Shown here: positions 8,552 through 17,735 of the stretch, one piece after another
Position numbering within the stretch: position 1 is the stretch's first letter
Layout of the letters: each line of letters opens with the position of its first letter
NCBI RefSeq assembly: GCF_030271515.1
Contig: NZ_JASCXI010000003.1
Coordinates: 186,001-250,000, forward strand
DNA length: 64,000 nt
Direction: 5' to 3'
Source of the DNA: Erythrobacter oryzae
Lineage (GTDB): Bacteria; Pseudomonadota; Alphaproteobacteria; Sphingomonadales; Sphingomonadaceae
Position numbers and translations under genes: made by a program
Notes under the pieces: model-generated
Databases searched by the model: none
What the model was told of the DNA's origin: nothing
What the model saw: the letters and a program-made list of their open reading frames with translations, nothing else

Positions 8552-8634
8552 TGTCCGGGGCTCAAGGTGCGACCCCGCTTGAGGCCCTGATTAGAGGGTG
8601 CGGGCCGTAGCGGCAAGCACCTGCGACCGGCTTG

Positions 8635-10350
8635 TCAGGGGGTGACGACGCTGACGAGACGCGGTTCGGTCGCGACTTCCCAGTTGCCGTCGGCGCGGCG
8701 GCCCAGCGCATTGGCCTTGATCGGCGCCGCCCCGGCGCGGATGCCCTTGTGGCCGAGCCGCTCGAGCTCCGCCTGCATGGCGACGAGCGCGGTGCCCTCC
8801 TCGATCAGCAGCGCGTCGCCGAAGGCCATCGCGAAGGGAAGGGCGAGCGCGTCCTGCGCGCCGAGCTTGAAGTCGAGCACCCCGATGATGCCGCGCGCGA
8901 CGGTGACGGGGATCGTCGGCCCGCCCGCCGCACCGATCACCAGCACCACCTTGCCGCCCTCGTCGTAGACGATGGTCGGCGCCATCGAGGAGCGCGGGCG
9001 CTTGCCGCCCTCGACCCGGTTGGCGACGGGCTTGCCGCCTTCCTCGGGCGTCAGAGTGAAGTCGGTCAGCTCGTTGTTGAGGTAGAAGCCGCGGAAATGC
9101 AGCCCCGATCCGAAGGCGCCCTCGATGGTCGAGGTGTAGCTGACCGCGGTCCCGGCAGCATCGACCACGGCGAAGTGGGTGGTGCCGTGCTCGGGCTCCT
9201 CCGGCCCGTCCCCGCGGGCGAGCGGCGCGCCGGGGGGCACGCCGGGTTCCGCCTTGGCGATGGTGCTCGCCGGATCGATCAGCGCCGAACGCCTGGCGAG
9301 ATAGGCGCCGTCGACCAGACCCTCGGTCGGCACGTCGACGAAGTCGCTGTCGCCCGAATAGAGCTCGCGGTCGGCATAGGCGAGGCGCTGGCTCTCGATG
9401 AAGAGGTGCCAGAACACCGGGCTGTCGGGGCCCAATGCGGCAAGGTCGAAGCGTTCGAGCTGGCCGAGCATCTGCGCCACCGCGATCCCGCCCGAGGACG
9501 GCGGCCCCATGCCGCAGATCTTGTAGACGCGGTAGCGGATGCAGACAGGCGCGCGCTCCTTCGCCGTGTAGCCGGTGACGTCGGCGGCGGTCATCTTGCC
9601 GTCCTGCGGGGTGGCGGCGGCGACATGCCCGGCGAGCGCGGCGGCGGGAGCGGGGCCGTAGAAGGCCTCCGGGCCCTTGGCCGCGAGGATGCGGAAGGTG
9701 GCGGCGAGCTCCGGCACGCGCACGGTCGAGCCGACCGGCAGCGGCTCGCCATCGGCGCCGAAGAACACCGCGCGCGCCGCATCCGACTTGTCGGCGCGGC
9801 CCTTGTTGCCCTTGAGCGATTCGAACAGCCGCTGGTTCATCACGAAGCCATCCTCGGCGAGCGCGATGGCGGGCTCGAACAGCTTGGCCCAGGCGAGCTC
9901 GCCATGCGCGGCGTGCGCCTTGGCGGCGAGCGCGAGATTGCCCGGCACCCCGACGCTGAGGCCCGAGAAGACGCGGGGTTCGCGCGGGAGCACCTTGCCC
10001 GCAGCGTCGAGGAAGCGGGTCGGCGTGGCGGCGGCCGGAGCGGTCTCGCGCCCGTCATAGGTGACCAGCGAACCGCTCGCGGCATCGCTGCGCACCATGA
10101 AGCCGCCGCCGCCGATGCCGGAGCTCTGCGGCTCGACCACGGTCAGCGCCAGCATCACTGCGATGGCGGCGTCGGTCGAGGAGCCTCCAGCTGCGAGGAT
10201 CGCCTCGCCCGCCGCGGTCGCGCGCGGATCGGCGCTGCTGACGGCGCCTGCCTGCATCGGGACAGCTTCGGCCTTCGCCGTCGTCTGGGTGGTGGCGCAG
10301 CCCGAAAGGACGAGGGCGAAGGGGGCGGCGAGGGCGAGGAGAATGCGCAT
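8635..10350 (-). CDS. ggt: gamma-glutamyltransferase lipoprotein
   Basis: A 571-aa Ntn-hydrolase precursor that transfers or hydrolyses gamma-glutamyl groups of glutathione in the periplasm. Lipobox LSGC places the lipidated Cys at residue 18. The autocleavage/catalytic Thr lies in HGTTHFAVVD, with T390 as the new N-terminus of the small subunit. Large-subunit substrate residues include DGRETAP (~99-105), GIGGGGFM (~78-85) and, after cleavage, SMAPTIV and GAAGGPTIP. Length matches the family. It starts 11 bp after the pyrD stop, so the two are probably cotranscribed, although no metabolic link is obvious. Confidence 0.92.
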   Translation of the reverse strand: MRILLALAAPFALVLSGCATTQTTAKAEAVPMQAGAVSSADPRATAAGEAILAAGGSSTDAAIAVMLALTVVEPQSSGIGGGGFMVRSDAASGSLVTYDGRETAPAAATPTRFLDAAGKVLPREPRVFSGLSVGVPGNLALAAKAHAAHGELAWAKLFEPAIALAEDGFVMNQRLFESLKGNKGRADKSDAARAVFFGADGEPLPVGSTVRVPELAATFRILAAKGPEAFYGPAPAAALAGHVAAATPQDGKMTAADVTGYTAKERAPVCIRYRVYKICGMGPPSSGGIAVAQMLGQLERFDLAALGPDSPVFWHLFIESQRLAYADRELYSGDSDFVDVPTEGLVDGAYLARRSALIDPASTIAKAEPGVPPGAPLARGDGPEEPEHGTTHFAVVDAAGTAVSYTSTIEGAFGSGLHFRGFYLNNELTDFTLTPEEGGKPVANRVEGGKRPRSSMAPTIVYDEGGKVVLVIGAAGGPTIPVTVARGIIGVLDFKLGAQDALALPFAMAFGDALLIEEGTALVAMQAELERLGHKGIRAGAAPIKANALGRRADGNWEVATEPRLVSVVTP

Positions 10351-10361
10351 GGCCGAGGGTG

Positions 10362-11396
10362 CTATTCGCTTCCCACCGCTTCGGCAATGCTGGCGAAGCC
10401 GTCGCGCCGCATCAGGCCCTCCAGCCCGCGCGCGATCCGCGCGCCGAGGCCGGGGCCTTCATAGACCATCGCGGAATAGAGCTGCACGAGGCTGGCACCC
10501 GCGCGGATACGCTCCCACGCGTGCTCGGCAGTGGCAATTCCGCCGACGCCGACGAGCGGAATTGCACCCCGGGTCGCCTTGCGGAAGTCGCGCAGGCGCT
10601 GGGTGGCGAGGGTCCGCAGGGGCGCGCCCGAGAGGCCGCCGGTCTCGCCCGCATGGTGCGAGCGCAAGGCGGGGCGGCTGATCGTGGTGTTCGACACGAC
10701 CAGCGCGCCCAGCTGCTTGTCGATAGCTATGCGGGTGATGGCGTCGATGTCCGCAGGCTCGAGATCGGGCGCGACCTTGAGGAAGATCGGCGGCGTGACG
10801 CCCGCCTCGGCGCGCGCGGCGATCACCGCGTCGATGAGGCCGGTGAGCGCGCTTTCATCCTGCAATGCGCGCAGGCCCGGGGTGTTGGGGCTGGAGATGT
10901 TGACGCACAGGTAGCTCGCGTGCCGAGCCATCATCCGCGCCATCACGGCATAGTCGGCGATGCGGTCGGCGGAGTCCTTGTTCGCGCCGATATTGACCCC
11001 GACGATGCCGGACCGGCCCGCCCGCGCCTGCAATCGCGCCAGCGCCGCCGCGCCGCCGCCATTGTTGAACCCCATGCGGTTGATGACCGCCTGATCCTCG
11101 ACCAGCCGGAACAGCCGCGGCTTGGGGTTGCCCGCCTGCGGCAGCGGCGTGATCGAGCCGACCTCGGTAAAGCCGAAGCCCAATCCCAGCAGCGCGTCGG
11201 GCACCTCGGCATCCTTGTCGAAGCCCGCCGCGACCCCCACCGGATTGGGGAAGGCAAGCCCCGCCACCTCCACCGCCAGCGGTCCGGCTGCGGCAGGCGC
11301 GCGGGCCGGCAGCGCCGCCAGCGCTCGCAGCGCCAGGCGGTGCCCGGTTTCGGAATCGAGCGCGAAGACGGCGGGTCGGATCAGGCGGAACAGCAT
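10362..11396 (-). CDS. pyrD: dihydroorotate dehydrogenase (quinone), class 2
   Basis: A 344-aa FMN enzyme that oxidises dihydroorotate to orotate in pyrimidine synthesis, passing electrons to the quinone pool at the inner membrane. The N-terminal amphipathic segment (MLFRLIRPAVFALDSETGH) marks class 2. FMN and substrate motifs are VGVAAGFDKDAEVP, NRMGFNNGG, ISSPNTPGLR (Ser base), KVAPDL, VVSNTT and VGVGGI. ATG at 11396 is chosen because it begins the conserved N-terminus. The gene faces away from the sRNA-containing intergenic region. Confidence 0.95.
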   Translation of the reverse strand: MLFRLIRPAVFALDSETGHRLALRALAALPARAPAAAGPLAVEVAGLAFPNPVGVAAGFDKDAEVPDALLGLGFGFTEVGSITPLPQAGNPKPRLFRLVEDQAVINRMGFNNGGGAAALARLQARAGRSGIVGVNIGANKDSADRIADYAVMARMMARHASYLCVNISSPNTPGLRALQDESALTGLIDAVIAARAEAGVTPPIFLKVAPDLEPADIDAITRIAIDKQLGALVVSNTTISRPALRSHHAGETGGLSGAPLRTLATQRLRDFRKATRGAIPLVGVGGIATAEHAWERIRAGASLVQLYSAMVYEGPGLGARIARGLEGLMRRDGFASIAEAVGSE

Positions 11397-11511
11397 GGCC
11401 TCGCGCCTATGCGAGCGCGGCGCATGTGTCGAGCCTGATGCAGATTGGCGCAGACTTACAAGTCTTCCGGCCCTCCCGCACGCCTCCCTGTCGCTTGCAT
11501 ACAATCCGCCC

Positions 11512-11622
11512 ACCGAATCCCCGTTTATTGCCCCCTTGCGACCCGAAGGGCTCGGAGCAGCAATGCTAAGAGTTCCTCAACTCAATGGGCGGTCTTCCCG
11601 ACTGGGACGGCCGCCCTTTTTT
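11512..11622 (+). ncRNA. candidate small regulatory RNA with CCTC-loop hairpin
   Basis: The 295-bp gap between pyrD and the AraC gene has no convincing ORF but has an RNA-gene layout. A TACAAT -10-like box (11500-11505) is followed ~7 bp later by a proposed start. Next come a hairpin CCGA-AGGGC-TCGG (11543-11555), a hairpin GAGTT-CCTC-AACTC (11570-11583) whose CCTC loop could pair with Shine-Dalgarno sequences, and a strong Rho-independent terminator (11587-11622). No gene on this strand lies just upstream to need that terminator. Anti-SD loops are typical of several alphaproteobacterial trans-acting sRNAs. No -35 box is clear, so the 5' end is approximate. Confidence 0.5.
11587..11622 (+). 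terminator. Rho-independent terminator
   Basis: GGGCGG (11587-11592) pairs with CCGCCC (11610-11615), with an inner TCCC/GGGA stem, and six T residues plus one more follow directly (11616-11622, CTTTTTT context). It terminates plus-strand transcription in the pyrD/AraC gap and is the main evidence for the sRNA upstream of it. Confidence 0.85.
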
Positions 11623-11691
11623 ATCGCGCCGCCTGTTTTATCTGACATTTGACGCCTTCGCGAATTGTGGCATGACGCCTGCCAGTTCGTC

Positions 11692-12603
11692 ATGGATGCC
11701 CCCGCTGCCCCCAATGCTGCATTGCCGGAAGATCGCGAGGCCCTGACCGCGGCCGCGCTGATCGCGGTCGACTACATCGCCCCGCCCGAGCCGCTCGCGC
11801 CCTTCGTCACCACGCTCTACCACTTCCGCTGCGACGAGCCGGTGATCCGCGACATCCAGCCCGCCGCGATCGGCAATCTGTGCTTCTTCCCGCACGGCAA
11901 GGGCGAGATGCTGTTCGCTGCCGGGCACCGCGATCCCAACCACGAGGTCGGCCTGCTGACCCCGCTCTCGCGCGCGGCACCGATCGTGGTCGCGGGCCCG
12001 TTCCATGCCTTCGGCGCGGCGCTGACGCCTGTGGGCTGGGCGGCGCTCACCGGGCTCCACGCGGGCGAGCATCGCGACCGGCTGCTGCCCGCGGGCGCGG
12101 TGCTGGGGCCGGGGATCGACACGCTCGGGCAGGAGCTGCTCGCCGCCTACCGTGCCGGGGCCATAAGCGGGCGCGAGTGCGCGCTGGCGGTGGGCGGCTT
12201 CATCGGCGCGAACCTCAAGCGCGTGAACCCGCGCCACCTCGACCTCATCGCGGCGACCGGGCAATGGCTGGCGGCCTCCTTCAACCCCGATGTGAGCGCG
12301 CTGGCCGGGACGGCGGGCTATTCGGCGCGGCAGGTGCAGCGGCTGGTCGAGCGCTATTTCGGCCTTCCCCCGCGCGCGCTGGCCCGCAAATACCGCGCGC
12401 TGCGCGCCGCCGCGCTGCTCTCGGCCCCGCAGCTGTCGCTGGAAGACGAGGCCGAGATCGCCGAGGCCTTCTTCGACCAGTCGCACATGATCCGCGAGAT
12501 CGCGCATTTCGTCGGCCGCACCCCGGCCCGGCTCGGCGATGCCTCGACGCCCTACCTCGCCGAGATGATCGACGCCCGCAACCTGCGCGAGCTGGGCGGC
12601 TGA
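11692..12603 (+). CDS. AraC-family transcriptional regulator (first of a tandem pair)
   Basis: A 303-aa protein. The N-terminal ~170 residues form a DUF6597-like cupin or regulatory domain (VDYIAPPEPLAPFVTTLYHFRC, GHRDPNHEVGLLTPLSRAA), and residues ~190-300 form an AraC double HTH. These include DVSALAGTAGYSARQVQRLVERYFGLPPRALARKYRALRAAALL and FFDQSHMIREIAHFVGRTPARL. ATG at 11692 (MDAPAAPN) is chosen; a TTG at 11665 adds nine residues. No strong ribosome-binding site is visible. It is followed after 146 bp by a paralogue sharing HDRLLPA-x-AVL and the FFDQ-x-H-x-IR HTH core. Ligand unknown. Confidence 0.85.
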   Translation: MDAPAAPNAALPEDREALTAAALIAVDYIAPPEPLAPFVTTLYHFRCDEPVIRDIQPAAIGNLCFFPHGKGEMLFAAGHRDPNHEVGLLTPLSRAAPIVVAGPFHAFGAALTPVGWAALTGLHAGEHRDRLLPAGAVLGPGIDTLGQELLAAYRAGAISGRECALAVGGFIGANLKRVNPRHLDLIAATGQWLAASFNPDVSALAGTAGYSARQVQRLVERYFGLPPRALARKYRALRAAALLSAPQLSLEDEAEIAEAFFDQSHMIREIAHFVGRTPARLGDASTPYLAEMIDARNLRELGG

Positions 12604-12749
12604 GCGCCCTGGCATTCATGCGACTGGACAAGCCGCAAGGGGTGCGCAAGACAGGGCGAGGGGGCCATCATGCCCCGGGTCGCGCAAGAAGCCAGAGCAG
12701 GGGGGCCTCCGGTTGACGGGGGTGGGGTTGGTTGCCGTTTCGTACAAGC

Positions 12750-13595
12750 ATGATCGCGCCGCCGGCCGGGGCAGAGGGGCTGGTCCACACCTTCTACACC
12801 ATCGAAACCAGCGCGGAGAAGATCGAGGAGGCGGTCCCGGCCTATTCCGCGCAGCTGCTGGTGATGGTGCGCGGGCGGGTGCGTTTCACCTTCGCCGACG
12901 GCACCACCGGCACCTCGGCGCGCGTCTTCATCAACGCGCCCCAGATGCGCGCCGCCCGCGCGGTGCTCAAAGGGCCGGTGCTCCAGATCGGCGCCTCGCT
13001 CACCCATACCGCATGGCAGCGGCTGTCCAATCTGCCCGCGGACGAGGTGCACGACCGGCTGCTCCCGGCCCGGGCGGTGCTGCGCCCGGAGCAGATCGCC
13101 GCGCTCGAGGCCGCCGCCGAGGATTGCCGCGCGGGGCGGATCGCGCCCGGGGATGTCTGCGCCGTGCTCACCGAGGTGATCGCCGCGGGCCCCTATGCCC
13201 TGCGGCCCGATCACGAGGCGGTGGTCGAGGCGATCGGGCGCTGGCTGGCGAGCGGTTTCGATCCCGCATTGGCCGATCTCTATGCCGGCGTCGGCGTCTC
13301 GCCGCGGCAGGCCCAGCGCATCTGCCGGCGCTTCTTCGGGGTTGCCCCGGCGCAGGTGCTCAAGCGCTTCCGCGCCCTGCGCGCGGCGATGCTGCTGTCG
13401 CAGCCGGGGATCAGCCGCGAGGTGCACGACCAGCTGATGGCGACCTTCTTCGATCAGGCCCACCTGATCCGCGACATCCGCCGCTACACCGGGCGCACGC
13501 CCTCGCAGTTCCGGCGCGAGACGCTGGCCGACGAGCTGCTCGATCCGGCCGCGCATGGCGATGCCGGAGCGCCGCTCAAACCCGCCGCCGAATGA
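12750..13595 (+). CDS. AraC-family transcriptional regulator (second of a tandem pair)
   Basis: A 281-aa paralogue of the preceding gene. The N-terminal sensor (LVHTFYTIETSAEKIEEAVPAYSAQ, HDRLLPARAVLRP) is followed by an AraC HTH pair at ~175-265 (YAGVGVSPRQAQRICRRFFGVAPAQVLKRFRALRAAMLL; FFDQAHLIRDIRRYTGRTPSQFRRE). Start ATG at 12750 is preferred to the TTG at 12732. The two regulators are separate transcription candidates: 146 bp lie between them with no other gene. Neither has an obvious target gene alongside; the suf operon downstream has its own regulator. Confidence 0.85.
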   Translation: MIAPPAGAEGLVHTFYTIETSAEKIEEAVPAYSAQLLVMVRGRVRFTFADGTTGTSARVFINAPQMRAARAVLKGPVLQIGASLTHTAWQRLSNLPADEVHDRLLPARAVLRPEQIAALEAAAEDCRAGRIAPGDVCAVLTEVIAAGPYALRPDHEAVVEAIGRWLASGFDPALADLYAGVGVSPRQAQRICRRFFGVAPAQVLKRFRALRAAMLLSQPGISREVHDQLMATFFDQAHLIRDIRRYTGRTPSQFRRETLADELLDPAAHGDAGAPLKPAAE

Positions 13596-13637
13596 GGCAT
13601 TGGCGGCTTGTAATGCGAGCGAAACGCTCCTAATTGC

Positions 13638-13664
13638 CAATTCGGACTGATTCCGTCCGAATTG
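13638..13664. promoter_or_regulatory. 27-bp palindromic operator upstream of the suf operon
   Basis: CAATTCGGAC (13638-13647) and GTCCGAATTG (13655-13664) are perfect inverted 10-bp half-sites separated by TGATTCC. The site ends 15 bp before the ATG of the Rrf2 regulator. A weak promoter-like pair TTGTAA (13608-13613) and TAATTG (13631-13636) with 17-bp spacing would place the transcription start inside the palindrome, as expected for repression. It is probably bound by the Rrf2 protein encoded next to it (autoregulation). A smaller GAGCG-AAA-CGCTC hairpin lies at 13617-13629. Confidence 0.7.
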
Positions 13665-13679
13665 AGAACCGCTCGCAAT

Positions 13680-14110
13680 ATGCGCCTGTCGAACCTTGCC
13701 GATTATGCCGTCATCACGATGTGCCAGGCCGCCCTGCACTGCGGCAGCGGGCGGGTGAGCGCGGCGGAGCTTGCGACCGAGACCGGGCTGCCGGTGCCGA
13801 CGGTGCAGAAGCTGGTCTCGAAGCTGACCGCGGCGGGCCTCTTGCGCTCTGTGCGCGGCGCGCATGGGGGTCTCCAGCTCGGGCGTCCGGCGGCGGCAAT
13901 CACGGTCGCGGACATTGTCGAGGCGATCGAGGGCCGCATCGCGCTCACCGCCTGCATCGACCACACCCCCTGCGATTTCGAGAGCGGGTGCAACATGAAG
14001 CCGCACTGGCCGATCATCAACAACGCGCTGCGCGGCGCGCTGGCGGGCATCACCCTCGCCCAGCTGCGCGGCCCGGTCGCCCCTGCGACCACCCCTGAGG
14101 ACCATCTGGC

Positions 14111-14114
<4 letters not shown>
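13680..14114 (+). CDS. Rrf2-family SUF system iron-sulfur regulator
   Basis: A 144-aa winged-helix regulator of the IscR/SufR-like Rrf2 family. It begins with the canonical [14 protein letters not shown] and has the wHTH at ~8-65 ([22 protein letters not shown]). Three Cys lie in [15 protein letters not shown], the expected ligands of a [2Fe-2S] cluster that senses Fe-S status. ATG at 13680 fits the family start; the longer frame from TTG at 13662 would overlap the operator. Its TGA overlaps the sufB ATG (ATGA), so it is translationally coupled to the operon it most likely represses when clusters are plentiful. This matches the suf_reg-type head gene of many sphingomonad suf operons. Confidence 0.92.
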
Positions 14115-15588
<1,474 letters not shown>

Positions 15589-15592
<4 letters not shown>

Positions 15593-15918
15593 GAGCTTTC
15601 GCTTCCTCCTTGCTGCTTCTCGCGCTGCTTCTGAGCACTGGATGTTCGGGTGAGCGCGAACCTCGCTTGAAAGCCGCAAAAGCGTTTCGCGACGGCGCCG
15701 AGCAGTGTTTGCTGGCGGTTCGTGACAAGCGCCTGGATTACGAGCGAGCGGACGAATGCGGCGCACTCCGGGCACTCTCGCAGTCCTACATCAACCTCGG
15801 AGGCGACACTGAGGATGAAGAGGCTGACTCCAAGCTAATCGCTGAGCAAGGCCGCACCATGGCTTGGATGGCGAGAGCGATTTCAGCGTCCAACAATCCT
15901 GCAATTCGACTCTGGTGA
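15589..15918 (+). CDS. small lipoprotein within the suf operon
   Basis: A 109-aa protein starting with GTG at 15589, which overlaps the sufB stop. Signal peptide [19 protein letters not shown] with lipobox STGC (Cys19), then a short helical domain with two more Cys ([20 protein letters not shown]) that may form a disulfide. GC content and codon choice are somewhat lower than in sufB, hinting at separate origin. It is not a known SUF component, and being extracytoplasmic it cannot act in cluster assembly directly. Function unknown. Confidence 0.7.
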
Positions 15919-15922
15919 TATA

Positions 15923-16471
15923 ATGACCACCCGCAAAACCCTCGCCCTCAACCCCGAGGCTGCCTCTGCCGCCGAAGCCCCCGCGCTCAAGAAGAAAGGC
16001 CGCGGGTGGGAGATTTCGGACAAGCGGCTCGATGCGCTGCACGAACAGGCGCGCGAATTGCGCCGCCATTCGTCCGACGCGCACAAGGCGCTCGCCGCGA
16101 AGTTCACCGCCGCCGATCTCGGCCGCTACACCTTCAAGCGCCACGCCGTGGTCGGTTCGGCGATCGTCGATTTCAACTGCCACAACCTGGGCCTCGCGCT
16201 CGCGATCGACGAGGAGGGGCAGAACGACACCCTCGCCAAGCGCCGCGACAAGAGCCTCGAGAGCGTCGGTATCAAGGTGATGCGCATCGCCGCCGCCGAC
16301 ATCCTCACCGATATCGACGCGGTGCTGAAGCAGCTCACCCAGGTGATGCGCGACCGCATCGCCGAGAAGAAGGAAGCCGCCCGCGCGCACAAGGCGGCCA
16401 ACCCCAAGCAGACCTATTCGCGCCCCAAGCGCGCCGACACCGGCGACAAGCCCCGGGGGCGCAAGCCGTGA
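15923..16471 (+). CDS. DUF559-like (Vsr-fold) protein in the suf operon
   Basis: A 182-aa protein. Residues ~30-140 resemble DUF559, the very-short-patch-repair-endonuclease fold found in many bacteria. RELRRHSSDAHKALAAKF aligns with the family's N-terminal helix, FKRHAVVGSAIVDFNCHNLGLALAIDEEGQND with the central strands, and LESVGIKVMRIAAADILTDIDAVLKQL with the last strand and helix. The family's usual E-x-DG-x-x-H cluster reads AIDEEGQND, so the His is replaced and activity is uncertain. N-terminal and C-terminal tails are basic. It starts 4 bp after the lipoprotein gene and lies between sufB and sufC. Confidence 0.72.
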   Translation: MTTRKTLALNPEAASAAEAPALKKKGRGWEISDKRLDALHEQARELRRHSSDAHKALAAKFTAADLGRYTFKRHAVVGSAIVDFNCHNLGLALAIDEEGQNDTLAKRRDKSLESVGIKVMRIAAADILTDIDAVLKQLTQVMRDRIAEKKEAARAHKAANPKQTYSRPKRADTGDKPRGRKP

Positions 16472-16490
16472 CTCTTCCCCTTTCCCGTCA

Positions 16491-16572
16491 TGCTGAACTC
16501 GTTTCAGCATCCATCCTGCCTCAAGCGCAGACAGCGCGGGCGGAGAAATGGACCCTGAAACAAGTTCAGGGT
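16491..16572. repeat. paired REP-type inverted repeats between the DUF559 gene and sufC
   Basis: Two hairpins face each other: TGCTGAA-CTCGT-TTCAGCA (16491-16509) and ACCCTGAA-ACAAG-TTCAGGGT (16552-16572). GTCA precedes the first and GTGACG follows the second, giving a composite element of ~90 bp with a spacer. The gap of 128 bp to sufC contains nothing else. It resembles the BIME-like repeats common in Sphingomonadales chromosomes (recalled, not searched). Being inside the operon, it could cause partial termination or mRNA processing before sufC. Confidence 0.8.
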
Positions 16573-16599
16573 GACGAACATGCAGATGGAATTTCTTGA

Positions 16600-17343
16600 A
16601 TGCTCGAAATCACCAACCTCCACGCCTCCGTCGGCGACAAGCCGATCCTCAAGGGCCTCACCCTGTCCGTCCCCGCGGGCGAGGTGCACGCGATCATGGG
16701 CCCCAACGGCGCGGGCAAGTCGACCCTGTCGAACGTGCTCGGCGGCAAGCCCGGGTACGAGGTGACCGCAGGGAGCGTGACCTTCCGGGGCGAGGACCTG
16801 CTGGCGCTCGAACCGCACGAGCGCGCGGCGAAGGGCCTGTTCCTCGGCTTCCAGTACCCGGTCGAGATCCCCGGCGTCTCCAACGTCCAGTTCCTGCGTG
16901 AGTCGCTGAACGCCCAGCGCAAGGCGCGCGGGGAGGAGCCTCTGTCGGGCGGCGAGTTCCTCAAGCTCGCCAAGGACAAGGCCGGGCTGCTCAAGATGGA
17001 CATGGAAATGCTCAAGCGGCAGGTCAATGTCGGCTTCTCGGGGGGCGAGAAGAAGCGCGCCGAGATGGTGCAGATGGGCATCCTCGACCCCGCCTTCGCG
17101 GTGCTGGACGAGACCGACAGCGGCCTCGATATCGATGCGCTCAGGATCGTCGGCGCGGGGATCAACGCGATCATGCGCGCGCCGGATAAAGCCGTGCTCC
17201 TGATCACCCACTACCAGCGCCTGCTCGACGTCGTGAAGCCCGACAAGGTCAGCATCCTCGCGGGTGGCCGCATCGTCGAGACCGGTGGGCCGGAACTTGC
17301 GCTGCGGCTCGAGGCCGAGGGCTATGACGCGGTGATGGCGTGA
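16600..17343 (+). CDS. sufC: Fe-S cluster assembly ATPase SufC
   Basis: A 247-aa ABC-type ATPase that dimerises on SufB and SufD and drives their conformational change. Walker A GPNGAGKST at 34-42, ABC signature GFSGGEKKR, Walker B AVLDETDSGLD, H-loop ITHYQR. Full family length. Start ATG at 16600; no strong ribosome-binding site is visible after the REP element. Its TGA overlaps the start of the next small gene. Confidence 0.97.
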   Translation: MLEITNLHASVGDKPILKGLTLSVPAGEVHAIMGPNGAGKSTLSNVLGGKPGYEVTAGSVTFRGEDLLALEPHERAAKGLFLGFQYPVEIPGVSNVQFLRESLNAQRKARGEEPLSGGEFLKLAKDKAGLLKMDMEMLKRQVNVGFSGGEKKRAEMVQMGILDPAFAVLDETDSGLDIDALRIVGAGINAIMRAPDKAVLLITHYQRLLDVVKPDKVSILAGGRIVETGGPELALRLEAEGYDAVMA

Positions 17344-17735
17344 TGCTGATGGCCGCCCTTGCCCTTGCCGCCGCGCAGCCTGCCGCCGAAACTACGGCTG
17401 AGCCGCCGGCCGACAACGAGATCACGGTCGTCGCCAACCGCCTGCGCGACTGGGCGGGGCGCTGGAAGCTGCGCAAGGGTGCGATCGCCTGCAAGACCAC
17501 GCGCTCGACCGGCGACAAGGCCATCGACGCAATCGGCTGCAACGCACTGGTGCAATGCCTGACGCCCCTTGCCCCGCAGTTTTCCGCACTCGAGAAAGCA
17601 AAGCTCTCGCAGGAGGAAACCGCGTCGCGTGCACGGGCACTGCATGAAGAGGCAAAAGTCTGGGAGTGCGTGACGGACCGCCGGTCAGATGCCATCGCCG
17701 CGCTTGTCGCCGCCCGCCGGAGCAAGCGGTCATGA
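17343..17735 (+). CDS. small secreted protein within the suf operon
   Basis: A ~130-aa protein with a short signal-like N-terminus (MLMAALALAAAQPAAE) and an otherwise hydrophilic domain with four Cys (AIACKTT, IGCNALVQC, WECVT), which suggests disulfides in the periplasm. ATG at 17343 overlaps the sufC stop (TGATG); GTG at 17340 and ATG at 17349 are alternatives. Its stop overlaps the sufD ATG (ATGA). No family recognised; it sits in the operon by coupling but, as a secreted protein, is unlikely to be a scaffold part. Confidence 0.65.
   Translation: MLMAALALAAAQPAAETTAEPPADNEITVVANRLRDWAGRWKLRKGAIACKTTRSTGDKAIDAIGCNALVQCLTPLAPQFSALEKAKLSQEETASRARALHEEAKVWECVTDRRSDAIAALVAARRSKRS

Noticed and set aside
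6713..8590. 625-codon plus-strand frame opposite the acyl-CoA synthetase
   Set aside because: Low-complexity, no domain signature; the minus strand has a complete ANL enzyme.
11452..11465. AGACTT-AC-AAGTCT palindrome as a riboswitch or operator for pyrD
   Set aside because: Small isolated palindrome in a promoter-sized gap; nothing further supports a function.
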